Shown here: positions 47,685-60,211 of the stretch, piece after piece
How positions within the stretch are numbered: the stretch's first letter is position 1
Layout: every line of letters begins with the position of its first letter
Assembly: GCA_020080175.1 (NCBI GenBank)
Contig: JAGHQL010000132.1
Span: forward strand, 1-64,000
DNA length: 64,000 nucleotides
Origin: Glutinoglossum americanum
Lineage: Eukaryota; Ascomycota; Geoglossomycetes; Geoglossales; Geoglossaceae
Direction: 5' to 3'
Made by a program: the position numbers and the translations under genes
The notes under the pieces: generated by a model
Seen by the model: only the letters and a program-made list of their open reading frames with translations
What the model was told of the DNA's origin: nothing
Databases searched by the model: none

Positions 47685-49549
47685 TCACACGCGTTCCTCA
47701 ATACGAACATACATCTCCGATTGCAAAAATAGCCCATTCCTATTAACGCTCTTCAAAGACCGCGTTGGATCAACGAGCGTAATATGGAAGCGACGGAAAA
47801 TCTAGCACGCGCAACCGGTTCCGTTAGCAATGTCCCAGCAGAAGCGGAATCGGCCTAAATATCTTGAGCATAGCATACCTCGGCCAGTGCCTTACTGATC
47901 TCTAGCAGCGCAATAGGCTTCCCCAAACACCCATACCTCCCCGACCCAAACACCAAATCCCCAACCTTATGCATCCGGGCCAAGCGCTCCTCCTCAACTC
48001 CCAGCCACCGCTCCGGCCGATAGATATCCGCGTCCCCGCCGAAAACCTCCTTATTCCGATGCACGCCCCATGCGCAGTACCCGATGTTCGTGCCAGCGGG
48101 CACGAATTGGCCGTTCAGAGTGTCGCCGCCTGGGGGAACAGTTTTCTGCATGAGCCCCATGACGGGCGGCCAGATGCGGAGGCCCTCCTTGATGCAGGCT
48201 TGGAGATAGGGAAGTTCTAGGGTTTCGGAGTGGCGGGCTATGGGGTTTGAGAGGCGGTTTGTGCAGGTAGCGGCGTCGAGCTCGGATTGGAGGGCCGTGT
48301 AGACGCGGGGCTGGGTTATGATAAAGAGGGTTATAGTTCGGAGAGCTGTGACGGTCGTGTCGGATCCCGCCATGCTGTGGGTCTATTAGGCGTCTGTGGG
48401 GTTGCGGTTGAGGGCGTTATGGAGAAGGGAGGGTGGCATACATTTGCAATACAGCTTCGATTTCGGCTTCTCGTTGCGATAGGCCGTGGCTTATGAAAGA
48501 CCCTAGCATATCCTTTCTTTCTATCCTCTCGGGACCGAATCTCCGGGCCACAATTTGTTTCGCGATTCTAATTAAGATGAAAGGCCATCCATTAGCCACG
48601 ATTCTGCAAACGCTGGAAGGAATAACAAGCTCACCCCATCAGCTTCCCCACTCCGGTCTTGTCCTCTGGAGATGGCATGACGAGCCTGCTGATCCAACCA
48701 ATTCTAATGAGTCGGTTCAGGCTCGGGAGCGTCGAGAACCATTCAAACACCGGTAGCAGTGCTCTTTGCATCTTGATGTATTCGTGGACATCTTCATCCT
48801 TGGTTAAGAAACCAAACGGCTCTCCAAAAGACACGTCCGAAATCACGTCGAGGGAAAGGTATTGCGTTATGCGCGCAAAGTCGACCGGTCGCAAAGCTGA
48901 TTTCGAGGACATGTAGTTATCGTGAATCAGTTTGAAAAGGTCGAGCAAGCGGTTGTCAACGCACTCCTCTAGGTGGGAATTCTCTTTTCCCGAGTACTGT
49001 CATTCGAAAACCCAATTTAGTATGCAGTAACCTCAGCAGCAGGTTCAGCGCAAGTAGAAACATACACCTGACGTCATTCTAGATCGAAGGTCGAGATGCC
49101 GCGCTTCATTCCTCTCGGAGAAGACGTGGTCGAGTTTGTGGTCGAACGAAGTGCCGTCGTACCAATCCGATCGCGTGTAGGGAGACCGAACGGCGCTCAT
49201 CCGTCGCAAAATCTCGTAGTCATCCGTCACCAGGTCGTTGGGACTAATTCGAGCGATATGACCTAGGTCCCAAAGGATTTAGTCACAGTGGAGAACAAGA
49301 ATAATCTATCGCGTTGAGGCCACAATTACCGTATCTCCTGCAGGCATCCGCGACGTCGAGGTGCATTGTCCCACGGTAAGTGCTCTTCACCATCCACAGC
49401 TTCGAGACTGCCGCGATCCATGGGCCCTTGAACTGCTTCAATCGCCGGTACACTAGATATCTGTTGATCGCAAAGTAGGCAATAGAACAAACGACGACCA
49501 AATACCCGACGATGGAGAGCAAATGCTTCCTGATGATCGCTTCAGCCAT
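47685..49549 (-). CDS. Cytochrome P450, pisatin-demethylase-like
   Basis: Six exons (49549-49330, 49262-49066, 48996-48635, 48567-48442, 48374-47879, 47801-47685) encode 505 residues, a normal P450 length. All five introns (67-77 bases) preserve frame. A membrane anchor lies at residues 12-30 (SIVGYLVVVCSIAYFAI). The I-helix oxygen-binding motif AGSDTT is near 304-309, the ExxR pair (Glu in KEGLR) near 365, the PERW motif near 422, and the haem loop FGSGRYGCLG carries the ligand Cys at about 451. The last exon restores the usual ending NGLFLQSEMYVR. The sequence style is that of fungal pisatin/benzoate demethylase-like P450s (CYP57/CYP53 neighbourhood), so an ER monooxygenase on an aromatic or secondary-metabolite substrate is likely. 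No biosynthetic core gene is nearby. Confidence 0.92.
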
Positions 49550-49691
49550 GGCTGGATTTGCTCAGCCGGTTTGCGCGGCAGGACTGTTTGGAGAAAATCC
49601 CATCTGGGGTCCTTGCCGGTCTTAGTACTCTCCGAGTACTTGTAGCAGGCAATTTCATCGCCCGGGTAAGCAAGCTGGCAGATGACTCGGT

Positions 49692-49743
49692 GCAGCAGAT
49701 GCAGCAGCAGATGCAGCAGGAGATGCAGCAGTAGGTGCAGCGA
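49692..49743. repeat. GCAGCAGAT minisatellite
   Basis: About five units of GCAGCAGAT or close variants lie 140-195 bases upstream of the P450 start. The repeat is not in a supported coding frame. Confidence 0.75.
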
Positions 49744-52700
49744 TGCGGAGGTTACGTATTCGCATTATGGCCGTTATCTCAACCACTCGCAACGGCGAAC
49801 TAGTTCCAACATCCGCGGACGAAGCCCAGCCTGGGGCGAATCGGCTCTCTCCCATCCCAAAACAACAGAACAAGCGCTACGAGCCACGTCGCGATAGCCA
49901 ACCCGGTTATCTCCCTCAAAATAGGTTAAGGTTAATTCTCGGCAGTAGTTATCCCTCCTGCTGGAAGGCTTGGGCATATTGGGTAAGGGTGTTTTGGTGC
50001 TCGCGGGATGCATTCGTGTAAGCCGCGCAACCGGCTGGGATATGCTTGCTTCCCACGCAAAAAAGCGGGACGATCTCTGCTTTCAGGAAAGCGGTTTTGA
50101 AGCCACGTTGGGCAGCTAATAATAATGATAATAGGAATAATAATTGCCGCTTTGGCGGGTTGCAGCTCTTTAAATGAATTCCCCACCCCGTCCTGGCGTG
50201 CGAGTAAACCAGCCGGCGAATCTACTGCCTTGGTGCGATAGGATTCCGCCGGAGATCGTTTTGTTGTTTTGTAGGTAGCGCAACCACGAACACCACATAC
50301 GTAGGGGTATCGCAGATGAATTATTCGGAAAAAAAGGAGCGTGGAGAATTATACTTGATGATAATATGATTTGGCTGGGGAGTCTGTCTTCATCGCAATA
50401 GACTAAATATTCTGGCTTCAGCAATCCATTTTGACTTTGCGTAGATACCGCGATCCGAAGCAATGGGGTAGCCAGCTCCACGTCCGTGGGAAATCCCGAC
50501 CGTATAATTTTCGGCAAGAACGCTAACGCTCCACGACTTACGGGCTTCGTATCCACAAGCCAAGGGACCGCCACGCACGCTCCTCTCAGCATGGGGGATA
50601 CTGTGCGCCTCGAAGTTCTTTCGTGTGCAAGGAATCCACGGATGGGCTTCTATCATTCAACGTTGTTCTTAGTGCCCTGCCCGCCTCAGCTAAGGAGAAA
50701 GTCTCGGCCTCAGGACCCTTACGTTTAGTACAAGTTTTCTACCTTAACGTTCTTACCTTCCTATTTGGGAATAGCCAGCCAGCCATGGCGCTCGGCCAGA
50801 CCCCGCTCCATATAGGAGCTGCTTTTCGTTTACTTTCTGCTTTATCAAGAATGTAAGAGAGTTGCCATACTACGTTGTTTCGTGGCCAGGTGCCCGAAAA
50901 GCCTTCGGCCACCGTCTTGGCCAATTACCCCCTTTTTAGCCCCTGAGTCGGCCGTTGGCAGCCTAGACTCCATACCACGAAGCATATAAGGACTCTGCGA
51001 GTCCGCAAGATTATATAGAAACCAATTCAATTCTATTAAGCTATTCGAGACCCTATTTACATTGTTGACCACTACCATTTCGCCAATCCTAGCATAACCA
51101 ACAACATTCAACTTTTCAAACACAGCATTTGCCTATAAGTTCCTCTTCTTGGCCTAGCGCTCTTAGGGAACGCCGCGGGGACTGCGAGAGTACTTTCCGG
51201 GGACGCTATGTTCTGAATAGTGAGCATCTAATGCAAGGGCCTACGGGGTGGGTGAATGTACAGAGTAGGGAGTGGGGGCTTGGCACTCTGCATAGGCATG
51301 CAGTGTCTCTTACCACGCCAGGCTTGGAGGGTTGCTTTCTGCTCCTTAATGTCTATAGCCGCCACATTCTTTTAGAATAGGCATGAAGCCTACGGTCGCG
51401 CTCCTGGTTGAAAGTATTTATTAAGCCATACGTATTTATACGTTTTCCGGGTGGGCATAACTTAGCCACTAGACTAGGAGTCGGAAAAACTAGCTTTTGC
51501 GGCTTCTGGAGATTACGGTGGGAGTGTGGGATTCGGTTGGATAGGCGTAGGGAGCGTCCAGCCAGCCGCATGAGAATCAGAACATGGGAGTGAGCGATAT
51601 AGGGTGGGAGGAGTAACTAACCCTTAGCCCGGAGGCTAGCTAGACCTGCCTGCCCAGTCCGGCTGGCTAGCGTTGGAGAGACCATTGTAGAACAAGTAAT
51701 CTATGGGAGCGCTAGCTGGTATGGCCATTGCATAATATATTGTCCGGGTACCCATAGCCATCCGTACAACGTTGGCTACATGTCGAGGTAGAGCGGCAGT
51801 GGTTGAACTGGTGGATTAGTGGATAGTTATTGATTCGAATCTGAATAGCTGAGATACACCCTTCACAAGCACTAAGAGAGCGCATAACGGGATCTAACTA
51901 GAACGCTATCGTTAGTATAGATACGCGAGCTGTGGAACACTAGCACGTCTTAGTTGCAGAATGCGAGCCTCATTGCGGTTCCAACGAGTCCAAATGTCGT
52001 GGAGGTGGAGTGAGTGCGTTGGAAGTCCCACCCTCTCTAAGCTTGTATAACATCACACATTACCGCTAAGACTATAGCAATGAGAAATATCACTAAATCG
52101 TTTCAATTCCCGGAGCTGACTTCCACTCCTACTCTTTGACGTATTGATACCGACCAGTGGACCCCTCCACTAGAGCTTAACTACCCGGCGATAACGCCTC
52201 GCTCGGCTACTAGCCCCTACTGTCTCTTTTCCCGAGAAGTATTTGCCTCAGGGTGGTGTAGAGAGCTGTGCACTCGCGCTGATTGCTTTAGGCCGCGTCG
52301 GTGCTTTTATCTCTTCAACCATATTTCATACTGGCACTAGGCCTGAGTCTGGAGACTGTGCCTTTCGGGCGGCCTTGGCGAATCGACCCCGAAACATCAC
52401 AGCGTCCCTATCCTCGACCCTGCCTAGCATCGTCGTTAATCTTGATCTTTCGTGGGATGGCGTTTCCCTCCCAAGCATTGCTTACCTACCAAGGCCGATA
52501 CCCGCCACTTTTCATAAGAACGAATGCGTCTCACGAGCGGTGAAGGTGGCGGTGTGCAGCCTACACGCAACGGGGGTTTGGTGCCTATGGGTATCTAGCT
52601 AAGGGAGCGAGCATCAAAAACCCCCCAGCCAATGCCTAACCTCGGTTAAATGCAGTTCCATTCAGAGTATGGTCCAGCCTGAGCAAGCGTCAGATGAGCC

Positions 52701-53204
52701 ACCTTGTGTGTAGTTAGGTTATATGTGTTGTTCAGTTACGCTTTGCTTTGACTAGGCTTTAGTCAAGCCCTCTGGGAAACCCTCTGGGAAATAGTGTGCC
52801 TTTAGTGGACAATTTCTGATAGGCTGAGCCAACATGTTACCTAACGTATAATGTATTATATTGAAACAGATGTTCTGTGGATGTAGGGCGACTAGCAGGA
52901 CTCTGAGTTCGAAGTCACTGGCAGTGCATACAGTAAAGGTGCTCTCTCTGCACACCAAATAAACCTCGTAACTAGTGTCTCATAGACGCCACGTACTTCT
53001 CCCACAGATCGTTCTGCCACCCCTAGCAGCAGCAAAAGTATTTCTGCTTCCTAACATTCTCCCCATTTTCCCAGAAAGTTTGAATCCCCCCCTGCGTCTT
53101 CTTAAGCATCAATGTCATAGTGCTCTCCTCGTCCGTGACGAATACTAAATTTGTCAAATCCCTCCGATCTCCATCCAGTTGTTTAGCTCTAGCACCTCAC
53201 TTGG
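49744..53204. other. Gene-poor degraded stretch
   Basis: No gene is supported in 3.4 kb. Open frames are short and none shows a domain I recognise; one at 52243-52602 (119 codons) has a protein-like composition but no match I can name. The sequence has many in-frame TAG and TAA on both strands. Confidence 0.35.
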
Positions 53205-54750
53205 ATCCGTGAGTAGTAATGCTGTCTCTCCGTCTACAACCAAACTTCTCTCACACTGCTTTCAACCACTATAGGTGCAAACAGCTTAGCGTGAATAGCA
53301 GGCTTATAGAAAGACACGCATATACTCGGAAATGCGACACGATTGCCTGCTGTCGAGGCACGCGCAGCGTGGCCGTGGGTGGCGACGTCGAAGCTTCGCT
53401 GTAACATATCCCAGGCGCGCTTTGGTAGGAGTAGCTGAGCAGGCTTGCGGTGTAGTTTTCTAGATTTTGCCAGGAGGCAAGGGATGTGGTATTCGTGATG
53501 GCAACCATGCCCATGACGTCCGGGAGTGGGTATAGCGCCTCGTGGATCCAGGGGCCTGCTAGGATATCTTTCTCTTAAGGGATGTTATTGCCTTCGACCA
53601 CCTAGCTGGATATGTAAGTGCTTGTATCGGCGGTCATCATGCCAACGATAAAATTGATTTCGAGATATGTAAGGTGTAAGGCGCGGTCGGACGAATCAGT
53701 CGTGAAACCGTTGTTTGGTTTTGCATACCCAAACCCGTCCTCGAAGAACGGAAAGTCGACATAACCCTTCGCCAACAACACTATTGCGGTCATGCTCCCG
53801 GAAACCTTAGACGGCGACGGGTAGACAGGATTAGCGAGTCCGAACTTAAGGGAGGTGCTGCTGCTTAGGCTGTCCTTGAAGGGGGTCTTGGGGGTTGCGT
53901 TTGTAGGGTCGAAGAGAACAGCATTGCCCGGGTAGTTGACGTAGGAGAATAGAGAGTCCCCCGACATACTAAGCTGTGCAGACACGTCTGCAGTATCGAC
54001 GATCGAGGAATGTACATCATCAGTCAAAACGGTCGGCCAGTTGATGCTGTGGACGATGAGACATGGCATCGTTACACTATGAAGCGTCGGGTTGGCCTTG
54101 ATCCCATAATTGTTCACAATGTGACTACACCGCCTCTAAGTATGCCCCATTCACATCTGAAATCCATGCGAGGCCCGCCTATCCTTTTCTTTCGGCTGGT
54201 ACCGCCACCACAGGCTGCGACCCGAGCTCCAGGGATGCAGCCCGCCAATTCACAGCGCCCGACAACAGCGGCGCAATGAACGGTTGCGGAACCACATCCA
54301 GCAACACCAAATCTACCCCAAGCTGAACTTGTCCTGTGGAACAATGCATGGGGGGACCTTCCGCGACAGAAGGCAGCTAAACTATGAGACGGTGATGCCC
54401 ATTTCGAGGTAGAAGAAGGCGCATAACCAAAGAGCAAGGGTGGGTCAGGATCCAACGGTAAGTTTGTTGGAACGTCCAGGGAAAACAGTATATCCTGTGT
54501 TGAGCTGTTCTATAGACTTGCAGGAAAATAAAAACTTTTCGAGTGGCATTCACTCAGCTAATTCACAAGGACTTACCCTCAGCAGCCACCAACTACACTT
54601 CAGTCCCGACAAAGTTTGACGAGGACTAGCGCAGTGGAGGCGAGCGTAATCACCACGGCTCGGCCTGTCACCGTCTAGTGCTTTATAACCGCTGAGCGAG
54701 TATTCCGTGGCAATGGAGATGGCGATACAGAGGAGATGATGGAGCAGCAT
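53205..54750 (-). pseudogene. Membrane protein gene, inactivated
   Basis: The frame 54117-53602 carries an extracellular-type domain (SINWPTVLTDDVHSSIVDTA, GYVDFPFFEDGFGYAKPNNG, LHLTYLEINFIVGMMTADTS). Past an in-frame TAG the same frame continues VVEGNNIP, meets TAA, and continues EKDILAGPWIHEALYPLPDV and MGMVAITNTTSLASWQNLEN, ending in a membrane-type helix near 53270. A piece at 54750-54550 gives a hydrophobic start and GLKCSWWLL. I recall fungal multi-segment membrane proteins with such text, of unknown function. Both stops can be read as CAG or CAA turned into TAG or TAA, that is C to T changes, which fits repeat-induced point mutation. A later frame change near 53400 is also present. Confidence 0.65.
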
Positions 54751-56503
54751 GTTCCATGCCTTGGAGAAAGTCCAGAGGCCAGCGTGATCTCCTTGAGTGA
54801 CTGTCAGTGGGTACGTGTTTCTTGCTGTTCGCCACCATCGCGTTGGAACCGAGAAGCTGGCTTCGAGAGGAGGCTATGCAGTTTCGAACAATCTCTTGTT
54901 TTCTCTTTTTTTTTATTTTATTTTGGATACTCCTCGATCGTTGGTTGGTGGGGCCCCAAGAGAAGCAGGCTTATCGTTGCCATCAGGGGTACGAAGAAGA
55001 GTGAGAAAGACAAATTGTGTTGTAAGGTTATGATTCGAAGTGGGAAGGGGTTACGGTCATATAATGATAGTGGGAAGTGTATGTAGGCTCCATTAATAGA
55101 ATTAGATTAATTGCTATCGAAAGGACTATGCAAAAGAGCGTTCCTTAGGCCATATTTATGCTCCGTGAGCATTTTATTAATGGCTAACAAATGCTAGCAT
55201 ACGTAGTTGTAAACACTCAACCATCACCGTCATGGCAGTCTTTGAAACTGAGCCTACACCACATCACCATAGACTCCTTCTACATGTTGAGTGTGAAAGC
55301 GGCGGTTTTAGCATATGACAACAAATGTTGTACAGAAAGCAAACGAAACCATAGCTGGAGGGATTTCGCAAACCGAAGTAGACGACCTTGGGACTTTAAT
55401 AGGCCCTAGTTGCAGCTCAATGGTCTTCTCCCCTTTAGCTACTAAACTACAAAGCTCTTCACGACGGCTCAGCTGCAAAATTTCGGCAGGTCTAATCCCT
55501 ACTAAAGATTTTTCATTGGAGCCAGCAGGAAGAGACTCGGAACTACATTCCGCCAATGAGACGAGGCTTGTTTCCTGGATAGGCGGACGCGCTTTTTCAC
55601 CTGCATTACCACAGAGTGTTGAAGGCGGTGCAGCGATTAGAAGGGTTTGTTTTGGTTAGGTGCATTGAGTGAGGCTGGGGAAAAAGGGAAACTGGAAGGT
55701 TGTTGGTGCGGGGCTGAGTGAGGCCGAGAGGGCGAGGAGGGTCCTTGGACTTTGGAAGCTCTGCACGCAGTGTCATGTTGGGAATTCTTTGCATAAGAGC
55801 CCATCAAACGAGCCGTCTCTGCTTCTCCACTTTAGGTGTCTGTTCTAGTTTTGAGGTCATTGAGTAATTCATGAGGCTGAACGATACTATATTCTAGTCC
55901 GAGAGGTTCTGCTGGATGTAATCGAGAAAAGCTTCCCTAGAGCAACTATGACCCTCCATCACAACTCATGTACAATCTTGGTTAGTAAGTCCCCCTACTG
56001 CCCTCGCGACGGGCTGCTTCTCAAACATATATAAGAAACGGAATTTAGACTTATGTCCGGATATTTTGGAAGCTATCGAAATTTCAGCTTCAACAAATAA
56101 CAAAAGCGCACGTCCTCTCTGACCACGTCATCTAGATCGTTAGCAAACTCTCCTTTGAGCAACCCTCGACCTTGAGCAACTCAGCCAATTATGGGGTAGC
56201 TTTTCGGCATTCGAAACGTTCGAGGAACGTGTGGGCTGCGTAGAGTGCTGTGGTTTAGTTACAAGAGGTCACGATGAACCTAGGCCAAGAAGGCCCTGGA
56301 TATTTTGCGCTTTTCATTTGGCTCCCTCCAAGTGGAAGCATTCGCCGTGGTTTCCTGTGAATGGCCTGAAAACCACACATCCTATCTAGAGATGGAAGGT
56401 TACATTGACTTTAATTTTGAGTACTCTTCCGGGTGGCATGTAGTTTGCTAATTCGTTTTGTCCATACCAAATATCATCTTCAATTCGCGAAGACTCGCCC
56501 GGA

Positions 56504-56650
56504 ATACTGTGGAGGTAATTTCATGCTGCGGAAGTGGTAGTTTGTTAGTTATTTCATTCTCTTGGCAGGGGTAGCTTACCTACCGTACCCACGACCTGCT
56601 TAATCCAATTGTCCTTCCACCTGCCAGACGAACTTATACCCCCACAATAT
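56504..56650 (+). repeat. Dispersed repeat A, copy 2
   Basis: It matches 42365-42516 in direct orientation over about 150 bases; differences are mostly transitions. Confidence 0.75.
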
Positions 56651-57248
56651 CCAAGAAGGTCGGTGGCAGGTGGATTGAAGAGGATGGTGTATGATCCCTA
56701 TCCCTTAGACATGCAGAGTTAGCATAGAGCCAAAGGCATTTCTCTCGAGACACCCTTAGCTACTGTATTACACTGTTTCTTTGACATTTAGTGTTTGCGC
56801 TTTAGAATACCTTGGGTATTAGGCTTGCCTCGGTGTGGCATTCCTGAAGATCGTGAGGCTCTGACGCCATACTTTTCTTCGCTTTCGCCAATTTTAGGCT
56901 GGACGGTATCCTCTGGCAAGTTTAGTTTCGCGCTCGAGGTCGGCGAGTGGCCATTGCAGTGGCCAACCTGCAACAACTTTCGAGGTAAAGGCGGGTATAG
57001 GCGCAGGAAGTCGGAACCAATGTACCACTTCCATAGCGATTGCCGTTCGGTCTTCGCCTGCAACAATTCAAATTCTCTTGGATCTAGGAATCGACCCTAA
57101 TCCCGCGGGTGGGGGTGGCGAGGCTGTGTTGCACATTGGCGCTTAAGGGGCTGGCAACGACGATCTAGTATGAGCAATCTGGAAGATATCAGGGTGCTTC
57201 ATATATCATACCTGCAAGGGGCATTGCTTGGCGGCGGCATAAAATTAG

Positions 57249-57374
57249 ACCGACTTAATTACATAGTCAGGGCGATGCCCACCTCTTCTTGAGGTTCGTT
57301 AGCATTAATTCAATTCTTGCTACCACACTCTACCATTGCAATGCTCTTTGTGTGCCCTGCTTAATGGACGGTTC
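57249..57374 (+). repeat. Dispersed repeat B, copy 2
   Basis: It matches the reverse complement of 45394-45520 over about 125 bases; differences are mostly transitions. Confidence 0.78.
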
Positions 57375-57414
57375 TTACAGAAGAATACGAGAGGTTATTC
57401 CACTTTGCTCCTGG

Positions 57415-57950
57415 CTACAAATGAGGGATTGCGGCAACCCTCATTGGTGGTAATGCTGATGTGAATTGCTGGAGAGAAATTGACGGGCTCATTCCACTCG
57501 ATTTTGCGGTAAAATGGAGGTGATGAAAACCTTGCGAGGCTGTTTCTTTGTCAATGCGACGACAGGGTTCACATTTGCGATGACAGGTGGAGACCACTGT
57601 CTCAAGCTGCTACTGCTGCGCAACCTAAGGCCGTCGCAGCCTTAATCGAGTGTGAAGCCGAAGCCGGTCTTCCACGCGCAGCAGCTTGTGCTGTGGGATG
57701 CGCTTGGCGATCGTCGATCTACTATTCAAAATGAGCGCGGGCTCGGAGGCCATATTAGAAGCTGGGAATTGGCCACACGCGGGTGACCGGGTGGCTATTT
57801 GAAACTGGTATTGATTCGTACGTCCGAGCAAGAGCGTTAACCAAGCCTCGAGACCAGCCCCAACTACATCCAGGAAATTGAGGCTGGTGTAAACCCAGAG
57901 GCCGGTAGAGGTACGGTCCCTAAATCAAATTTAGGTCTAACGTATTTGGT
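57415..57950 (+). pseudogene. Ankyrin-repeat gene relic
   Basis: Plus-strand frames give ankyrin-like pieces: IAATLIGGNADVNC and PLDFAVKW (57425-57515), then AAAQPKAVAALIECEAEAG (57609-57665) and ARAxxxAVG-like text after it. Stops and frame changes separate them. Spacing near 33 codons between matching positions supports an ankyrin origin. No intact gene remains. Confidence 0.45.
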
Positions 57951-58739
57951 TGATTTCAGGGAGGAGGCGGGTCCTATGATGTCTATGAAGTTGACCCCAC
58001 CATTGGAGCCGAGCCCCAGCTAAATGCTGCGTCCCAACACGGACGAGGCAAGCTTGTAAAAGGATGAATTGAGTAGTACCGTTGGGCTCAGCGGAAACGA
58101 TCCGGCTATAGCAGGTGAAAATGGTTCGGTGACGTTTGATCCGATTGGGGGCAAATAGATCGGACCTTGCGGCTTCAAAATCTGCAGCCGCTTCTAGCAT
58201 GGGGGTGTCTGCTCCCAACGGCCGGTGGCTCCGACTTAGGGCTGGAGCCCTACCGCTGGGAAGTAGAGAATAGTCCTGCCGCGCGCGTGGAGGAAGGGCT
58301 TCATAGTTCGCTGAGCGATTGGTTGGTTGAGTAGTCGATTTCATAATACAACACTGTGCGGCGTTGCTGCTGGAAGTATGGAAAGCGGGCGAAGGCCAGA
58401 ATTGAGCGAGGGCGAAGCCCGAGCTATATACACATATACGCGTAGTCTGGTATCTGGAAAAGGGGTAAACACCTCCAATTAGGAAACCATAGACCCCGCC
58501 GGGCTGAGGTGGCTTCGCTACCTCCTCTCGCCACTGCCACGCCAAGGCGATATTTCAACAGTTGCTGATGTTGATGTATGTACAACGACTTATTAAATAG
58601 CATTTTAAGTCCTATGATTGAATGCTTGTAGGGAGTGTAATTGGTTTATCTCGGTTCTGATAGATGGGGTTAGCCTGCCTCAGTCGGTTGAACACCCCTA
58701 ACCTTCAAAATATCTCCCTTCAACATGCATTGACAGTAA
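57951..58739. other. Spacer
   Basis: A long minus-strand frame (58545-57937, 202 codons) exists but has no recognisable domain and a composition unlike the confident genes. I do not call it. Confidence 0.3.
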
Positions 58740-59042
58740 ACTAGCTACGCAAAAACCTCCTCCGCCGAGGCCGCCCTGAGGCTCGCGGACGATGCCCGCG
58801 ACTACGTTCAGGGTTATATCGCTGGCATCTCCTACATCACCGCCCGAATATACGTAAATGTCAGCGAGCTTCCAAGAGCTCTCGGCCGCGGCGGCGAAGT
58901 AGTAAATAGGGGTATAGTAGACGCATTCGTGCAGGGGTTTAATAGCGACCAGCTGCTGTTTGATTTTATCGACAGGGGGCTGAAGAAGAGTGGGAGACTC
59001 TCAACGCTACCGGGATCCCCACTGGACATTAGGGTGAGGTAG
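58740..59042 (+). pseudogene. Fragment of an unidentified protein gene
   Basis: An open frame without an ATG runs 101 codons to TAG. It reads SSAEAALRLADDARDYVQGY, then IAGISYITARIYVNVSELPR and IVDAFVQGFNSDQLLFDF, clearly protein-like helical text. I do not recognise the family. It could be a downstream exon of a decayed gene; no upstream exon is found. Confidence 0.4.
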
Positions 59043-59426
59043 CTTTGAGAGAAGCACCCCTCACTCACTATCCAGCATTTGCTTTTTTCGGTCCATACCA
59101 GTCGAGGCTGTGGTGTGTTTCTTCGGATACAAGGCTGTGAAGCAAAGCGTGCACTGATTTGGCTGATTAGGGCAGCTCCGAAGCCCCACCTTGTGGGAAA
59201 AACAATCATGACTTCTTGGCAATTCCGGCGATAAGGGTCTCTTGAAAATACCTCAGTGGGGGCTGTGGGGTGGCGGATGTCTTCGGCGGGTTCTAGGAAA
59301 GGCATTCCTGTATAGTAGGGGTCTCACAACGTGGCCTCAGTCTGCCTTGAAATATAACTATATTCCATCTTGAGCAAGCTGCTCGCGTAATATCCACTCG
59401 GAAAACTCTTGCTTGCTACTCCGATA
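59043..59426. other. Spacer
   Basis: No gene on the plus strand. The minus-strand frame here is the antisense of the fragment to the left. Confidence 0.3.
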
Positions 59427-60211
59427 ATGCAAGAACATCAGGACGCCCCGGAAGTTGCGCATGACGAGGGCAAACAGGTCGTGACCCCCCCAGATCTTGA
59501 ACCTCTTCATCTTGAGTCTGTCGACCCTGAACTTGCCGGTGCTATACCTGTTAGCCTGCCACCCGCGCAACACTCTACGCCAACACGCAAGATATGTGGG
59601 CTCAGATTCACAACCTTCTGGCTTGTTCTGCTCCTGGGGTCGGTCATAGTAGCGCTAGCCGTCCTTGGTTTCAGATTTAATAGAAGGTCAGCGGATTGCT
59701 TTCAAGCCTGTACAGAGTGTACCGTCAGCCACTGATTCCCAGCGACAGATCTCCAGTAACGCCGACGCCGACAACGCCATTACCGTCAGCGGAACCCCTC
59801 CCCATTGCAACTTCCTTGCCGCTTGACTGTCCTTCTATTGATGGATCAACCTACGAGACCTCGACTAAATATTCTTTCAGGATATCCTGCAACGTGGATT
59901 GGCCTGAAGATGTATCTGCCGCCGACGGAAACGGAACAGTCAGGGACCTTATGGCAATGGTTACTTACTCTCTGAACGATTGTATAACTGCATGCGCAGG
60001 ATACAACTCCGGCAGCAATAAGCCCCTCTGCATGGCCGTGACTTGGAATGGAAACATATCAACCGTGGTGCAGAAGAAGCACGGAAACTGCTTTCTGAAG
60101 GACAAGGTTGGCAAGGACACGTTCGGTTATGGATATGAAGGGTTTGTGGTGAGCGCAAAGCTTATAGCGCGGCTGGGCTACACAACCGAAACTGCATTCG
60201 TTCGGCCTTAG
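59427..60211 (+). CDS. Single-pass membrane protein with cysteine-rich ectodomain
   Basis: Two exons (59427-59709 and 59757-60211) encode 245 residues; the 47-base intron has a GTACAG donor, a CTGAT branch and a CTCCAG acceptor. An acidic N-terminal tail (MQEHQDAPEVAHDEGKQVV) is followed by KICGLRFTTFWLVLLLGSVI, a single membrane helix, then a Thr/Pro linker (VTPTPTTPLPSAEPLP). The ectodomain has cysteines in the pattern of fungal PAN/apple-like proteins: FRISCNVDWP, LNDCITACAGYN, LCMAVTW and NCFLKD. The domain order matches a large fungal family of unknown function with a type II-like topology. The intron is short, so a frameshifted gene is the alternative reading. Confidence 0.75.

Larger units (their letters stand above)
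54751..57414. other. Gene-poor degraded stretch with repeat copies
   Basis: No gene is supported. The stretch contains repeat A copy 2 (56504-56650) and repeat B copy 2 (57249-57374). A T-rich run lies at 54902-54925. Confidence 0.35.

Noticed and set aside
51795-51850. GATTCGAATC stretch resembling a tRNA T-loop
   Set aside because: No matching stems of a cloverleaf are present and the neighbourhood is degraded.
52243-52602. 119-codon plus-strand frame
   Set aside because: It looks somewhat protein-like but I can name no family and find no adjacent exons.
57937-58545. 202-codon minus-strand frame
   Set aside because: No recognisable domain, unusual composition, and no splice or start context that supports a gene.
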